From positions 342,096,302 through 342,160,301 of the forward strand of contig NC_090319.1 in NCBI RefSeq assembly GCF_040869045.1: a stretch of DNA of 64,000 nt. The letters run 5' to 3'. A program made the translations under genes and the position numbers. Shown here piece by piece: positions 32,046-43,430 of the stretch (its first letter is position 1; the number at the start of each line of letters is the position of its first letter). The notes beneath the pieces were generated by a model. That model saw only the letters and a program-made list of their open reading frames with translations. It was not told the DNA's origin and made no database searches. The DNA comes from Eurosta solidaginis (taxonomy: Eukaryota; Arthropoda; Insecta; Diptera; Tephritidae).

Positions 32046-32339
32046 TACATCTGTATAGCAAAACGTATCATAACGCTTCATACAAACACTTTTAAACAAG
32101 GTATTTAATAAAATTTGGATAAACACCTTTTTCTAAATGATTTTGAGGTTTAAACTTACGCGTTTGTCCTCGGTATCACTAATCCTTTGCGAAAATTAAA
32201 AACTTTGCTTCTTTCAATTATATTCAGAAAAATGCAGAAAAGAACTCCGAGCGGGTCCAAAATTGGCACCCGATCCATAGGTTGTTTTGCGCAGAACAAT
32301 TTTTTGCGTAAGTGTAAATGCGGATGTAACACAAAATAT

Positions 32340-32485
32340 TGTAACGAGTTTTAGGAATTCTTAATTATATTTTTTTTTCACTTTCTGTTATCTACATGTA
32401 TGTGTAGCTGATTGCTTTGCTGTTGTTGCGAACTTATTTACTAGCAGCATAGTGATGTATCAAAATGCTAATATTCGCCACAACA
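32340..32485 (-). mobile_element. Gypsy-type LTR fragment
   Basis: The minus strand begins TGTTGTGGCGAATATTAGCA and ends AAACTCGTTACA. Both ends resemble the solo LTR at 27036 (TGTGACGAATATTAGCA, AAACTCGTGA). At 146 bp it is internally shortened, and no duplication is seen. Confidence 0.5.
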
Positions 32486-32699
32486 TGAAAAATACAAAAA
32501 CTACAACAAAATGTGTAATTGTTTTTTGCACATGTGTAGCTCCTGACAAAAGTCAAATGTTGATTATCAGAATATTATGCCCTTAGCGTGCCTGTTGATG
32601 CCTCTTCCGACATTTTTGGACGATGTTTAAAGGCCGACCTCGGTTGTTAATTATTAGGATTATAGTTTGAGTGCAGTGATATTTGATCTTGTTTCAGAG

Positions 32700-32845
32700 C
32701 TAGATAGCTCATTGGAAGCCAACTATAGTCGAAACTTAGTGGATATTTTGAGTTAGTTGCAGCTTTTTTGACAGTAAGCCCATAGCAAATTATGTCAAAA
32801 AACTGTAAATAACTTTAAGTACATTCCTAGTTTTGATTATGATGT
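32700..32845. repeat. Palindromic MITE-like repeat, relative of 6010-6150
   Basis: The arms TTTGAGTTAGTTGCAGC / TTTTTTGACAG and TGTCAAAAAACTG / AAATAACTTTAAG face each other. The same centre words occur in the hAT-nested copy. Confidence 0.5.
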
Positions 32846-32878
32846 CCCTGGGACTTACAGCATATTTCACAAATGAAA

Positions 32879-33049
32879 TCATGGCGAAACCATACAAGAT
32901 TGCAGCACGGTGACACATACACAAACATAAATTCCATGTACTTTGTTTTTGTAAAAAGATAAACTAATGTCAAAATCATACTGCGCCGCAAGTTGAAGTG
33001 TAAAAATATATTACAAAAGTATCAATCAGTTGACTCCGGCCGCCATAAA
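32879..33049 (-). mobile_element. Diverged copy of the 44592 MITE
   Basis: Reads CATGGCGAAACCATACAAG, then CATAAATTCCATGTACTT and GTCAAAATCATACTGCGCCG, matching the minus strand of 44592-44774. The far terminus is missing. Confidence 0.6.
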
Positions 33050-33062
33050 TGAAATTTTTTAC

Positions 33063-33316
33063 CATTGTGGATAAAACAAGTTTGATAACTTCTGCATAGA
33101 CGTCAAAATTACAAATAGAATGGATCACATGATTGTAGATTGACTATCGCTGTCTCATTCTGTATCTCTTTCTATCAACCGCTGAAGATAGTTGGCCTTT
33201 GCGCCGCCATATTGAACACCCTGTCAAAACGCTGCCAAAATGCTAAAAAGTTGCCATTTTGAACATCCTGCCAGGCAGTTGACGGATAAGATATCACAAT
33301 TGTTTTATCCACAATG
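33063..33316. mobile_element. hAT-type MITE, 254 bp, 8-bp TSD TTTTTTAC
   Basis: The ends CATTGTGGATAAAAC and GTTTTATCCACAATG are perfect inverted repeats. TTTTTTAC lies at 33055-33062 and 33317-33324. No coding. Confidence 0.8.
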
Positions 33317-34457
33317 TTTTTTACTTGTAAAAAAGTTAACCCCGTTGGAAATTTTGTAAACTATTTTATCAAAATGCAAACTTGCGTAGCAAATATGAAA
33401 ATATCTTTCAAAAATTAAAACATTTTTTTTAATAAATAAAAAAAAAATTAAAAAAATATAGTTTTACCATAGAAGCCCGGTAAATAAATATTAACCCTCT
33501 TGTACCCAAGACCGCCTATAGACGGCCTAAATTTATTTCACATTTATTCGATTTCCATATATGAGTCAATCCATATGAAAACGTCTAATTCAAAAAGCTG
33601 GCTAGTCTCGGATTTCGCTCAAACTTTGAGGGACACTTCTTTGGGGTCCTAAAGGAACAAATTGACAAACATTTAATTTTTATAACCACTGGTTTCGGAC
33701 TGGTCGAATTTCAAAGTTTGAAAAACGTCATTTTTAGGCTTACCCTATTATAGCTGTAAAAATGTTTCTATTAGAGATATCCTTACATTCGATATGGTGT
33801 TTAAAATGTAAAAGATAGTAGTTTGTTCAAAAATAAATAATAAATCATATGGCGAGTATCTAGAATTAAAAACCTGGTACTGAAAATACGTAATTTTTAT
33901 CCTGTTTTTTGTCAATTTTAGCTGGCTCTGGCGTCTTCACTGTTTCAAGTAGCCACTCAAATGTTTTCAGAAATTAAGGGTACATATTCTAGAAGAAAAT
34001 AACTCATCCATCGGCCAAAAAACTCACTCCTTATAGATAAATTATTATCTCGAAATTTGTAAGTTTTCAAAAATCGTGTTTTTCAGGCTCTAAAACGAAC
34101 GTGTTTCTCAAGAGATAAAAATACGAATTTCTCAAGGACTCCAGTCCTGATTTTTAGCTTTTAATACCTGAATATTTCGTTTTGTTATTTCCATAATAAG
34201 GGTCGCTGCTGATGGATTTTTTGAGGCATGGTAGGTAGGTTGAACTGGCCGGTCCATGAGGACCTCACATAGACTGATTGAGTCCGTAGTGTTACCAGAA
34301 GTTTGTTTTAACGACCAAACTGAAAAACCCTATCAAAAACCAGGACCTATGTTATAAAATAACTCCGTCCTCTTGGCAAATACTAGAAGCTTCCTAGGAC
34401 TTAAGCCACATGCTGCTTCTAGATCTGACAGCTGTATCACTCCTAATAGCTGGAGTC

Positions 34458-35213
34458 TTAACCTGGAAAGTGCAGGGCACGAGCACAGAACGTTTCCTCC
34501 TCCAACCCGCACTTCCTACACCTGCTATCACTGACCAAGCCTAATTTAAAGGCATGTGACGCCAGAAGGCAGTGTCCAGTCAGAATACCCGTCATGAGTC
34601 TACAGTCCTCTCTTTTTAATGATAGAAGCAACTGTGTTAGTCTAAGGTTGTAAGACCTACACATAATCTTCGACACTTTACAGCCCCGCGCTTGAACCCA
34701 CGCCTTTTCTGCTTGGTCGATCATGTGCACCTCTCGCCTTCGCTTAATCTCGCCCAATCTAATTGGGACGTCTACGGAGCAAGCTTCAAGGGATGCGCCC
34801 TTTTTGGCTAATTCGTCCGATTTTTCATTCCCATCTATTCCCATATGCCCTGGGACCCAATATAGATGTATGCTTCTCCCTGTCCCGATTCTCTCCAGAG
34901 ACTGCTTACACTCTAACACGCATTTAGATGCTGTGCTATGCGAGATTATTTCCTTAATTGCTGCTTGACTGTCAATATAAAAATTAACACGGTTGCAGCT
35001 TAAGCTATTCTCTTCCAGGGTTTCTACTGCTTTGGTTACGGCTAATATTTCCGCTTGGAAAACGCTACAGTAATCCGGCAGCCTGTAGGATCTGCTTAAT
35101 TCCGGATCAGCGCAGTATACCGCAGACCCTACTCCTTCCACTATTTTGGAACCATCGGTGTACACATGTATCGCCTCGTCCGCCATTTGCGCACCCTTGC
35201 GCCAACCGTCCAC
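34458..35213 (-). pseudogene. LINE ORF2, RNase H domain
   Basis: Contains YTDGSKI (Asp), QAEILAV (Glu), IDSQAA (Asp) and WVPGHMGIDGNEKSDELAKK (His/Asp), the full RNase H catalytic set. A Cys-rich C-terminus follows (SRCRKCGLEEETFC). It would degrade RNA in RNA-DNA hybrids. It is separated from the reverse transcriptase by frame breaks. Confidence 0.85.
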
Positions 35214-35237
35214 CTCTATTGTGGCCTTAAGATCTCC

Positions 35238-35459
35238 CTAAAAGTGCAGGTAGGGAATCATGTAGTCTGTTCGTCTTGTGACTGAGGACGCTATACTACT
35301 ATGGCCATATGGTCGGCGCTCAAGCTGCCCCGAAGCATCGAGCCTGGTTGCGGTCGTTAACGCTTTGTTCTTTGCTACCAGGTCTACAGGTGGAATGTGC
35401 AGAATGGCATACAGTGCAGCCGTCGGGGTTGTTTTCAGGGCTCCCGTAATGCAAAGCAT
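35238..35459 (-). pseudogene. LINE ORF2, connection region
   Basis: Reads MLCITGALKTTPTAALYAIL, then LHIPPVDL, the conserved link between reverse transcriptase and RNase H in this LINE type. A stop at 35238 and a frame change separate it from the RNase H. Confidence 0.7.
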
Positions 35460-35597
35460 CGATAGTCTGCATACCCCCTCTAATTTTTTGAGGTATGTTG
35501 TTTTTTGTGTGACTTTCCACCAAACAAGAACTCCATAGTATAGAATAGGGCTTACAATCGCTGTAAAAACCCAATGAGAAAGAGAGGGCGATAGGCC

Positions 35598-37412
35598 CTA
35601 CGTACACCCCAGCATTCTTTTACATGCATAGAGTGCCGTTGAGGCCTTCTTGACCCTCTCCTCCACGTTGAGCTTCCATGACAGCTTACTGTCTAGGATG
35701 ATTCCTAGATATTTTGTGCAAGGTTTCTCCTGTAAGGTCACCGCTCCTAACTTAGGCCTGGTCCAATTTGGGACCTTGTACCTCTTTGTAAACAAGACCA
35801 TATCCGTCTTCTCCGCATTGACTTTCAGCCCGACATTAGATGCCCAGGTATGAATATCCCGAAGCGCCCGATCCATCAAAGAACTAATCGTTGGAAGGCA
35901 TTTTCCACTTATGACAATTGCAACGTCATCTGCGTAAGCCGTAAGTTTTACGGGTCCCTCATCGAATTGCCTGAGCAGTAGGTTGATGACTAGTGTCCAC
36001 AGCAGAGGTGATAGCACCCCTCCCTGCGGCGTGCCCCTGTCCACTGATTTCGTGGCCTCGTACAATCCCCATTGTGATGTAATCTTTCTGCAATTTAACA
36101 TGCAGCCGATCCATCTGATTAAGGCATGATGTACTTTAAGGTAATTAAGACCATCCATAATCGCCCATTTTGCAACATTATTGAAAGCCCCGGCAATGTC
36201 CAAGAAGACTCCTAGAGCATACTCCTTATATTCCAGGGATTTCTCTATGCTTATTACCACCCTATGCAATGCGGTGTCTACCGACTTGCCTTTGGTGTAC
36301 GCATGCTGTGTTGTGGAGAGCAGCTTTTCATCCACGTTGGACTTTATGTACACATCTATCAGCCTCTCAAAGGTTTTGAGCAGAAATGATGTTAAGCTAA
36401 TCGGTCTATAGTCTTTGGGATATACGTGACCGATCTTGCCCGCCTTTGGTAGAAAAGCTACACGAGCAGTTCTCCAAGAGTGCGGTACATGATTCAGTCT
36501 TATGCACCCATCGAATATTATTTTAAGCCATTCCACGACCGCCCTACTTGAGACTTGTAGCATGGCCGGGAATATACCATCTGGGCCCGGCGATTTAAAC
36601 TTAGAAAACGTCTTCACTGACCACTCGATCTTGGTATCGGTCACCAAGCCCGGCACCACTAGCTCCGTGATCGAAGTGTGAGTGATGTCTGCTGGTTCTT
36701 CTAAACCGTCTCCCGATGGGAAATGTGTATCGAGAAGCACCTCAAGGGATTCCCCACTATCACGTGACCATTCCCTGTTCTCTTTCTTTATTAGTCCCTG
36801 GACTATGTTTCCCTTTGCTAGGACTTTTTTCAACCGTGCTGTTTCACTGGAGCACTCTATGTCCGTACAGAAACTTTTCCATGAGTTTCTCTTCGCCCTG
36901 GTAATTTCACGCTTGTAGATCCTCAGTAGATCCCTGTACTCGTCCCGACACGCTTCGCTTTCCGCGGTCTTTGCGAGTTTAAACATTTCTTTTACCTGTC
37001 TTCTTAGAAGACTCAGCTTATTGCTCCACCATGGCGGCTTTGCTTTTCCTCTGAAACTTCTTAGAGGGCAAGCTTTGTTATACGCAGTCATAAGCGTCCT
37101 TGTTAGGAGTTCATTCGACTCCTCCAGTTCCTCTACATTAGCAACCTCTTTGGGTTGTCCCAGTTTCGTTTCTACATGTTTCTGGAATTTAGTCCAATTC
37201 GTTGCCCTAGGGTTTCTAAAGGTTCCTCCCTTCTCTACCCTCTTTAGTGGGATGCTGAAGCTTATATGCGCATGGTCGGAGAAGGATGGTCTATCGAGAA
37301 CCATCCAATCATACCTTGATATATCACGCTCGGAGCTCAATGTAATATCCAGAACATTGCTGGATGTTGGACCAATGTATGTAGGAACATTTCCCCTGTT
37401 GGCTATCTGCAA
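35598..37412 (-). pseudogene. LINE ORF2, endonuclease end and reverse transcriptase
   Basis: 604 open codons. The start has TLSSERDI and FSDHAHISF (catalytic SDH of the endonuclease). The reverse transcriptase follows with DYRPISLTSFLLK, motif A GVFLDIAGAFNNV, GTPQGGVLSPLLW and AYADDVAIVI (YADD). The frame breaks after YACKRMLGCT, near 35598. Confidence 0.85.
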
Positions 37413-37418
37413 ATTGGT

Positions 37419-37904
37419 TTACAGGATGTAACAAAATAGAGATTCGCCTCTCTCGTTCGTATCTGCTCCTCCCCACGCATTGTGGTGCGCATTTGCATCT
37501 GCGCCTATGACCAACCGCCCTTTGCGCCCTTCCTCCTGTACTAGCCTTTTGCACTCCATCGGTGGAACCTCCGCAGCATGGGCCATGTAGCAGGACGCCA
37601 GGATAAATGCCTGCTTATTCTTTTGCTCAACGGCCACCGCTACGAGATCCTCGGTGGTGTAATTAGGCAGCATATATGAATGCAGCTGTTTCCTTACCAT
37701 TACTACAGCTCGCACCCGTCCTTCCGTTTGTGCGTAGTAAACGCCAAACCCGCGCGCGCTAAGTCCAGAAACCTTTCCTCCCGATGAGAGCCACGGCTCC
37801 TGGATCAGCGCCACGCCAAACGAACCCTCCTCAAGGGTTAGGAGGAGTTCGCTCGACGCCACTTTACTGTGTTGGAGGTTTATCTGTAGGACTCGCAGCA
37901 CCAT
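37419..37904 (-). pseudogene. LINE ORF2, APE-type endonuclease part
   Basis: Starts MVLRVLQINLQHSK (catalytic Asn), then LIQEPW (Glu) and IGADANAHHNAWG. A stop after ESLFCYIL breaks the frame; translation would need a shift into the next block, which opens with NRGNVPTYIGP. It would nick target DNA to prime reverse transcription. Confidence 0.8.
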
Positions 37905-38895
37905 TGGGCTGTTTGTCCCCCTCCAGCACCTTCGTCTTGACGTCGTCGTCCTCCTCTTGCCCTTTTGATTTAGAGTATTCGAGGCCCCCTTCAGCCCCTC
38001 GTGAATGTTGTGCCGTGTGTTCCTCTGTGCGAGTCACAGCACCATTTAGCGGTTGGTCCTCTTCTAGCACGTTCGTGGTGACGTCGGGGACCTCCACCTG
38101 TCTTTTTTTCCTTAGGCTTCTGAGGTTCTTTTCGACTTCGCCCACTTCCAGCGTGTTAGGATTTTTATCCTCGGGACTTCTTTTCCTGAGTCGCATGTAA
38201 ATTTTGCCAGTGCCAAAGGACATTTTGCCAAACTGCGTGTACAAAATATCCTCCGCCTGCTTGTTTATTTGGAAGATGTAGAACTGACCATCCTCGGTAG
38301 GCCGAGATACAGTAAGTACCTTCCAATCCTGTGTCGGTATGTTCGGATTCTGTTTCTGCAGAAGTCGCAGTGTATCCTCCGACTTCATCACACATGGTAT
38401 CCATACCTTAACTTTTGGTACCGTGGGGATTTGCGCTTTATCCACCACCTCAAACCGCGCGTTCGTGCCTTGCCTTTGGAGGTTTCGAACGACTTCCTCC
38501 AGCCACCGCAAGCTCGCGATGTTGTCGCACGCTATCATCTTCACACCATTATACCATCCCCCCGAATCAAAGGTTGGAAGGGGCTTACTTGGTTGTTCCC
38601 GCATCATCTTAAGCATTAAGCTAATAAGCTCCCTTTCCACAGATCTCCACCTTTCAGTAGCCATTTGTCCGAACGGACTGCTACGATCAACCAGCGCCAC
38701 AGTCAGTGACTGCTTTACCACATCACTCATCTTCTCGGGAAAAGCAGGAGTCTTAGTGTTATCTCCCTTTGGAACCTCCGAGAAAGCCGGAGTCTTAGCG
38801 TTATCTCCCTTTGGCTTATCTCCTACTTCCGTAGTTGGAACTTCCCTCTGACTGGCAGCTTTCGAGGTAGTTGCTACCTCGCTATTGGAACCCAT
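37864..38895 (-). CDS. LINE ORF1 protein (DUF4780-like)
   Basis: 343 residues from MGSNSEVATTS. An earlier in-frame Met at 38958 lies in the flanking transposon beyond the LINE's 5' end, so I reject it as the start. The middle holds a conserved block with GWYNGVKMIACDN, LRWLEEVVRNLQ, KVWIPCV and WKVLTVSRP, resembling DUF4780 of insect retroelements. No CCHC zinc knuckle is seen. It probably binds the element's RNA. The end overlaps the ORF2 start by about 40 bp. Confidence 0.7.
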   Translation of the reverse strand: MGSNSEVATTSKAASQREVPTTEVGDKPKGDNAKTPAFSEVPKGDNTKTPAFPEKMSDVVKQSLTVALVDRSSPFGQMATERWRSVERELISLMLKMMREQPSKPLPTFDSGGWYNGVKMIACDNIASLRWLEEVVRNLQRQGTNARFEVVDKAQIPTVPKVKVWIPCVMKSEDTLRLLQKQNPNIPTQDWKVLTVSRPTEDGQFYIFQINKQAEDILYTQFGKMSFGTGKIYMRLRKRSPEDKNPNTLEVGEVEKNLRSLRKKRQVEVPDVTTNVLEEDQPLNGAVTRTEEHTAQHSRGAEGGLEYSKSKGQEEDDDVKTKVLEGDKQPNGAASPTDKPPTQ

Positions 38896-39062
38896 CTGTC
38901 TTACAGCTTTGGGCCTACTTGTCTTGAGGCATAATCTCTCTAATTTTTTTCGCAACACTTCAATAATTTAACTCAAAAGTGATTAATTTTTTTTACGAAA
39001 ATACGCTTATATTTTGCAATTTATATAATGACAATGTCAAAATTATTTGAAGATGAATATTT

Positions 39063-41140
39063 TCATAATTTTAATTGCCGCTGAGATACAGGAACGAAGC
39101 TATGGTATTTTCTCGTGTCTTTGATATTGTTAATGTTTTTAAATCTATCAGTTAAAAACATTTCAGCTGCTTCAACGTCCAAACTAGTTACATAAAAAAA
39201 TGTTATGCCTTGAATTGCGTTCGAACAAAAGTCAAACATTGACTTTGGGGTTAGTATGTGATCTTCTGCAGTTCGCTGCAAGCTGGCTTTCCTTACGGTC
39301 CGTTTGATTGTACCTCCTGCGCCATCACACGGGCTTTTGCCGTGAGAAGTAGCGAAGAAATGCCACTCTGCCTCCAATCCAAAATCCTCGTTGTGATGAC
39401 ACACATTGACAAAATTTTTTTATTATTTGGCAAGCTGCACCGTCACTGAAGTACTACATTTTTTTAAACTGTGGATAGTTTATTTTAATATGGTCCAAAA
39501 ATATTTTTTGGAATGAAAAAAAAAGATACAGTATGGTGGTTTAGATAATCACTAATCACACAGAAAGTTTGTGTCTTAAGTACGCCGTCTTCTTTAAAAT
39601 ATGTCACAAAAGGTTGAAGAGTAGCTTTATTTTTTGTCCAATGAAACGCTTGTACCTCATCTTGTACCATAAACGAATAATTTTCAGAAAAGTCAACTAA
39701 TGTTATGCACTCTGTATTATCTTTCAAAATTTCCTTGAGATTCTTTAGGTACTCAGATTGTTTATTTGAAATAAAATGATGGACCTTTAAAGCTATTAAC
39801 TGTTCCTTTATATCATCCTTGAATTCCTCAATTGTTTTTACTACAGTTACCAAATTGCAGCGATCAGTAGTTACCCATTGTTTAAAATGTATTTCAGATG
39901 AAAGTTCACATTCATCGCATATGTCAGAATCAATAACATCAGTCCCTGGACATATTGTTCAACGAGATAACATACAATCTTCACGCGATTCATCACAAAC
40001 TATTTTTTAAGTAATTCTTTATATGTTTTATTAGCCTTGCACGCCATCAACATCAACTTCATATTTTGATGGATCAAACAAACACACACTGAATGTGTGC
40101 CACTTGCCCCAGCTAATACACAGTTCTTTGGACGCAGTGAAGCAAATGACGAGAATCCTATCTTTAGCAGTGGATGTATTTGTTAAAATTTTTCATATAT
40201 TTCTTTAAGATTTAATAGGATCAAACGTTTTTGTTCCTTAGACCTTACATTATTATCGTCATGTACAGTTATACAATCTCTTTGTCCTGGCATTAATCTA
40301 CTTATTTCATCATCTTCATAAAACTGTTTCACTTTTTCCACAGTTTCACTTTTCAACTGATGCCCGCTCTCTTTTTTTGGAAGCTTCCCTAATACTCCGC
40401 ACCTTTCTCAAATTTTTTTTTTAGCATTTTTGATGAGATACTCACTACACCCAAATTCTGTCTTTATTTTTGAAATTCCTTGGTAAAGTTAAAATTTGAT
40501 ATTTTTCATCGAACGTTGACGAAGCCTTAAATTTACTTTTCATTTCTTCAATCAACTCCAAATAGTCTAAATTGTGACAATCATGGTCGCTAGCTTTCAC
40601 CTTTTCTTCACATCTAACAACGTCAAAATATGATTGTAACTTGTTTCGTATCTTCCTTGGTATTTGATACACTTTTTCATTGATTTTTCGTTTTCTTTGG
40701 GGCATACTTAATTTTTTAATCGGTGATTCCTCGAGAATTGAACATATTTTGTTCAGTGAATTTAGTGCCTCATATGGAGGTTCAAATGACACTTCACAAT
40801 TAATGTCTTGAAAATGTGCTTTGCTTAAATTTTTCAATGCAGCGTGAGCAAATTGCTCGTCCCGGTATGAGATTCAAATTTTTATTTTTTTCACAAAATG
40901 TTATGGTAATTTCTCTAAGTGACTTTTTATGGATATTCAATGGATCACAGCATTGTTTTCCAAAAAAAAAAAAAAATAGTTATCAACATATTTTTTATGA
41001 TGATAGCTACAGATATTATTAAAACAAACTGCTTGAATTCGTTTCATTAATAAGTATTTATCGCTTTCACTTATATCATCTTCACTAATTAATACCGACG
41101 ACCGTGAAAATTTTAGTTTATGGCAATTTTCCTGCAGCAA
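39063..41140 (-). pseudogene. Transposase-like pseudogene of the long-TIR element
   Basis: Minus-strand blocks in order: 41140-40937 (FNNICSYHHKKYVDNYF, a frame slip in an A/T run at 40963-40977, then a cysteine/histidine pattern), 40837-40445 (basic, KLSMPQRKRKINEKVYQIP), a broken stretch with MPGQRDCITVHDDNN, FASLRPKNCVLAG and ASGTHSVCVCLIHQ, 39853-39485 (FKDDIKEQLIALKVHHF, FSENYSFMVQDE), and 39404-39063 (HHNEDFGLEAEWHFFATSHG, then CDGAGGTIKR). I recall this motif set from uncharacterised transposon proteins of insects and cnidarians. A DDE-type role is inference. Stops and frameshifts make it non-functional. Confidence 0.6.
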
Positions 41141-42277
41141 TTAACCGATTAAGCACTCCATATTATATATAGCAGAAAACACGATTCCGAAAACCACAGA
41201 AATGAACGAAAAATACGCGAATTATTCAAAACCGCTATGTTTGTAATTTTTTTTTAATTTGACAGTGTTTAGTTAAAACAAAGTATACAAGTTGAGAAAT
41301 TTCATGATACAAGCACTTTTTTAGTCTTTATTTATTGGCAATTACTCTAATGTGCATACATAATAAAACATCCTAAGTCGACTTAAAAAATTAGAACAAT
41401 CGAAATATTAACCTGTGATTTCAAATGACAAAACTGATTCACAACATAACCAGAACCGAAAATTAGTGTGTCTTTATTTAATAGAACTTTATATAAAGTG
41501 AGTTTTCAAACATAGTTCGCATAAATTAGTTTGAAAAAAAATAAAAATATTGTACGATTATGCCTTACAAAATCGATCAGCAAAGGCCCTTAGTATGAAA
41601 ATAACAAAACGAAATGTTGAGGTATTAAAAGCTAAACGTCAGGACTGGAGTCCATGAGAAATTCGTATTTCTATATCTTGAGAAACACGTTCGTTTTAGA
41701 GCCTGAAAACACGATTTTTGAAAACTTACAAATTTTGAGATAATAATTTATCTATAAGGAGTGGGTTTTTTTGGCCGATGGATAAGTTATTTTCTTTTAG
41801 GATATGTACGCTTAATTTCTGAAAAAATTTGAGTGGCTACTTGAAACAGTGAAGACGCCAGAGCCAGCTAAAATTGACAAAAAAAAAATAAAAATTATGT
41901 ATTTTCAGTACCAGGTTTTTAATTCTAGATATTCGCCATACTATTTATTATTCATTTTTGAACAAAGTGCTATTTTTTACCTTTAAAACGCCATATCGAA
42001 TGTAAGGATATCTCTAATAGAAACATTTTTACAGCTATAATAGGGTAAGCCTAAAAATTACGTTTTTCAAACTCGATCAGTCCGAAACCAGTGGTTATAA
42101 AAATTAATTGTGTGTCAATTTGTTCCTTTATTACTCTAAAGAAGTGTCCCTCAAAGTTTGAGCGAAATCCGAGACTAGTCAGCAACGATTTTTGCTAATA
42201 CTAGACGTTTTCATATGGATTGACTCACATACATAAAGATTTCAAGAACAAAAAATCATATTTCCCATAAAAAATAA

Positions 42278-43430
42278 CAAGTAAGGAAAGCTAAGTTCGG
42301 GTGTAACCGAACATTACATACTCAGCTGAGAGCTTTGGAGACAAAATAAGGAAAAATCACCATTTAGCAAAGTGAACCTAGGGTAATCATGGAATGTGTT
42401 TGTATGACATGTGTATCAAATGAAAGGTGTTAATGATTATTTAAAACGTAGTGGTCCTTAGTTCTATAGGTGGACGCCTTTTCAAGATATCGCAAAAAGG
42501 GTGGACCAGGGGTGACTCTAGAATGTGTTTGTACGATATGGGTATCAAATTAAAAGTATTAATGAGGGTTTTAAAAGAGAGTAGCCCTTAGTTGTATATG
42601 TGAAGGTGTTCTCGCGATATCGACCAAAATGTGGACCAGGGTGACCCAGAACATCTTCTGTCGAGTACCGCTAATTTGTTTATATATGTCATACCACGAA
42701 CAGTATTCCTGTCAAGATTCCAAGGGCTTTTGATTTCGCCCTGCAGAACTTTTTCATTTTCTTCTACTTAATATGGTAGGTGTCACACCCATTTTACAAA
42801 GTTTTTTCTAAAGTTATATTTTGCGTCAAAATAACCAATCCAATTAACATGTTTCATCTCTTTTTTCATATTTGGTACAGAATTATGACATTTTTTTAAT
42901 TTTTCGTAATTTTCGATATCGGAAAAGTGGGCGTGGTCATAGTCGGATTTCGGCCATATTTTATACCAAGATAAAGTGACTTCAGATAAGTACGTGAACT
43001 AAGTTTAAATAAGATATATCGTTTAATGCGCAAGTTATCGTGTTAGCGGCCGAGCGGAAGGACAGACGGTCGACTGTGTATAAAAACTGGGCGTGGCTTC
43101 AACCGGCGTGGCTTTTCGGTTTTTCGAAATTTTCGATATCGAAAAAGTGGGCGTGGTTGTAGTCCGATTTCGTTCATTTAAATAGCGATCTGAGATCAGC
43201 GCCCAGGAATCTACATACCAAACTTCATCAAGATACCACAAAATTTACTCAAGTTATCGTGTTTACAGACGGACGGACGGACGGACATGCCTAAATGAAG
43301 TTCTTTTTTCACCCAGATCATTTTGATATATAGAAGTATATATCTATCTCAATTAGTTTATGCCGTTACGGATTGCCGTTACGCGAACAAAGTTAATGTA
43401 CTCTGTGAGCTCTGCTCAGCTGAGTATAAA
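42278..43430 (+). mobile_element. Repeat-bearing element, copy C
   Basis: Starts CAAGTAAGGAAAGCTAAG, ends CTCAGCTGAGTATAAA. It has only about two 128-bp units and a shortened GTGGGCGTGG tail with a GGAC run at about 43270. It lies just beyond the right arm of the long-TIR transposon and may hide that element's true end. Confidence 0.75.

Larger units (their letters stand above)
34233..38926 (-). mobile_element. LOA/R1-like LINE, 4.7 kb, inside the long-TIR element
   Basis: TTGAGGCAT appears at both ends (about 34226-34234 and 38928-38936), and the inverted-repeat homology with the right arm stops at one junction and resumes at the other. On the minus strand the order is ORF1, then ORF2 with endonuclease, reverse transcriptase and RNase H, then a 3' region. 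The RNase H domain places it with LOA/R1/I-type elements. ORF2 has several frame breaks, so it is dead, yet it is far better kept than its fragments at 48380, 49220 and 53395. Confidence 0.85.
33555..42230 (-). mobile_element. Large DNA transposon with about 650-bp inverted repeats
   Basis: Bases 33556-34232 reappear inverted at about 41560-42225, with long runs identical (e.g. TAGCTGGCTCTGGCGTCTTC, CTCTAAAACGAACGTGTTTC, GAGTCAATCCATATGAAAAC). Between them lie a decayed minus-strand transposase (39063-41140) and a LINE inserted at 34233-38926. Without the LINE the element is about 4 kb. The extreme ends and target duplication are unclear. A TTAACCC at 33491-33497 might mark a left end, but the right side lacks its mate. 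The superfamily is unassigned; Sola-like or Kolobok-like are guesses. Confidence 0.75.

Noticed and set aside
33491..33497. TTAACCC as a piggyBac end
   Set aside because: No GGGTTAA mate on the right side, and the internal protein is not piggyBac-like. Kept only as an open option for the left boundary.
36181..38851. Plus-strand frames over the LINE (up to 170 codons)
   Set aside because: Antisense to ORF1 and ORF2, whose catalytic motifs are clear on the minus strand.
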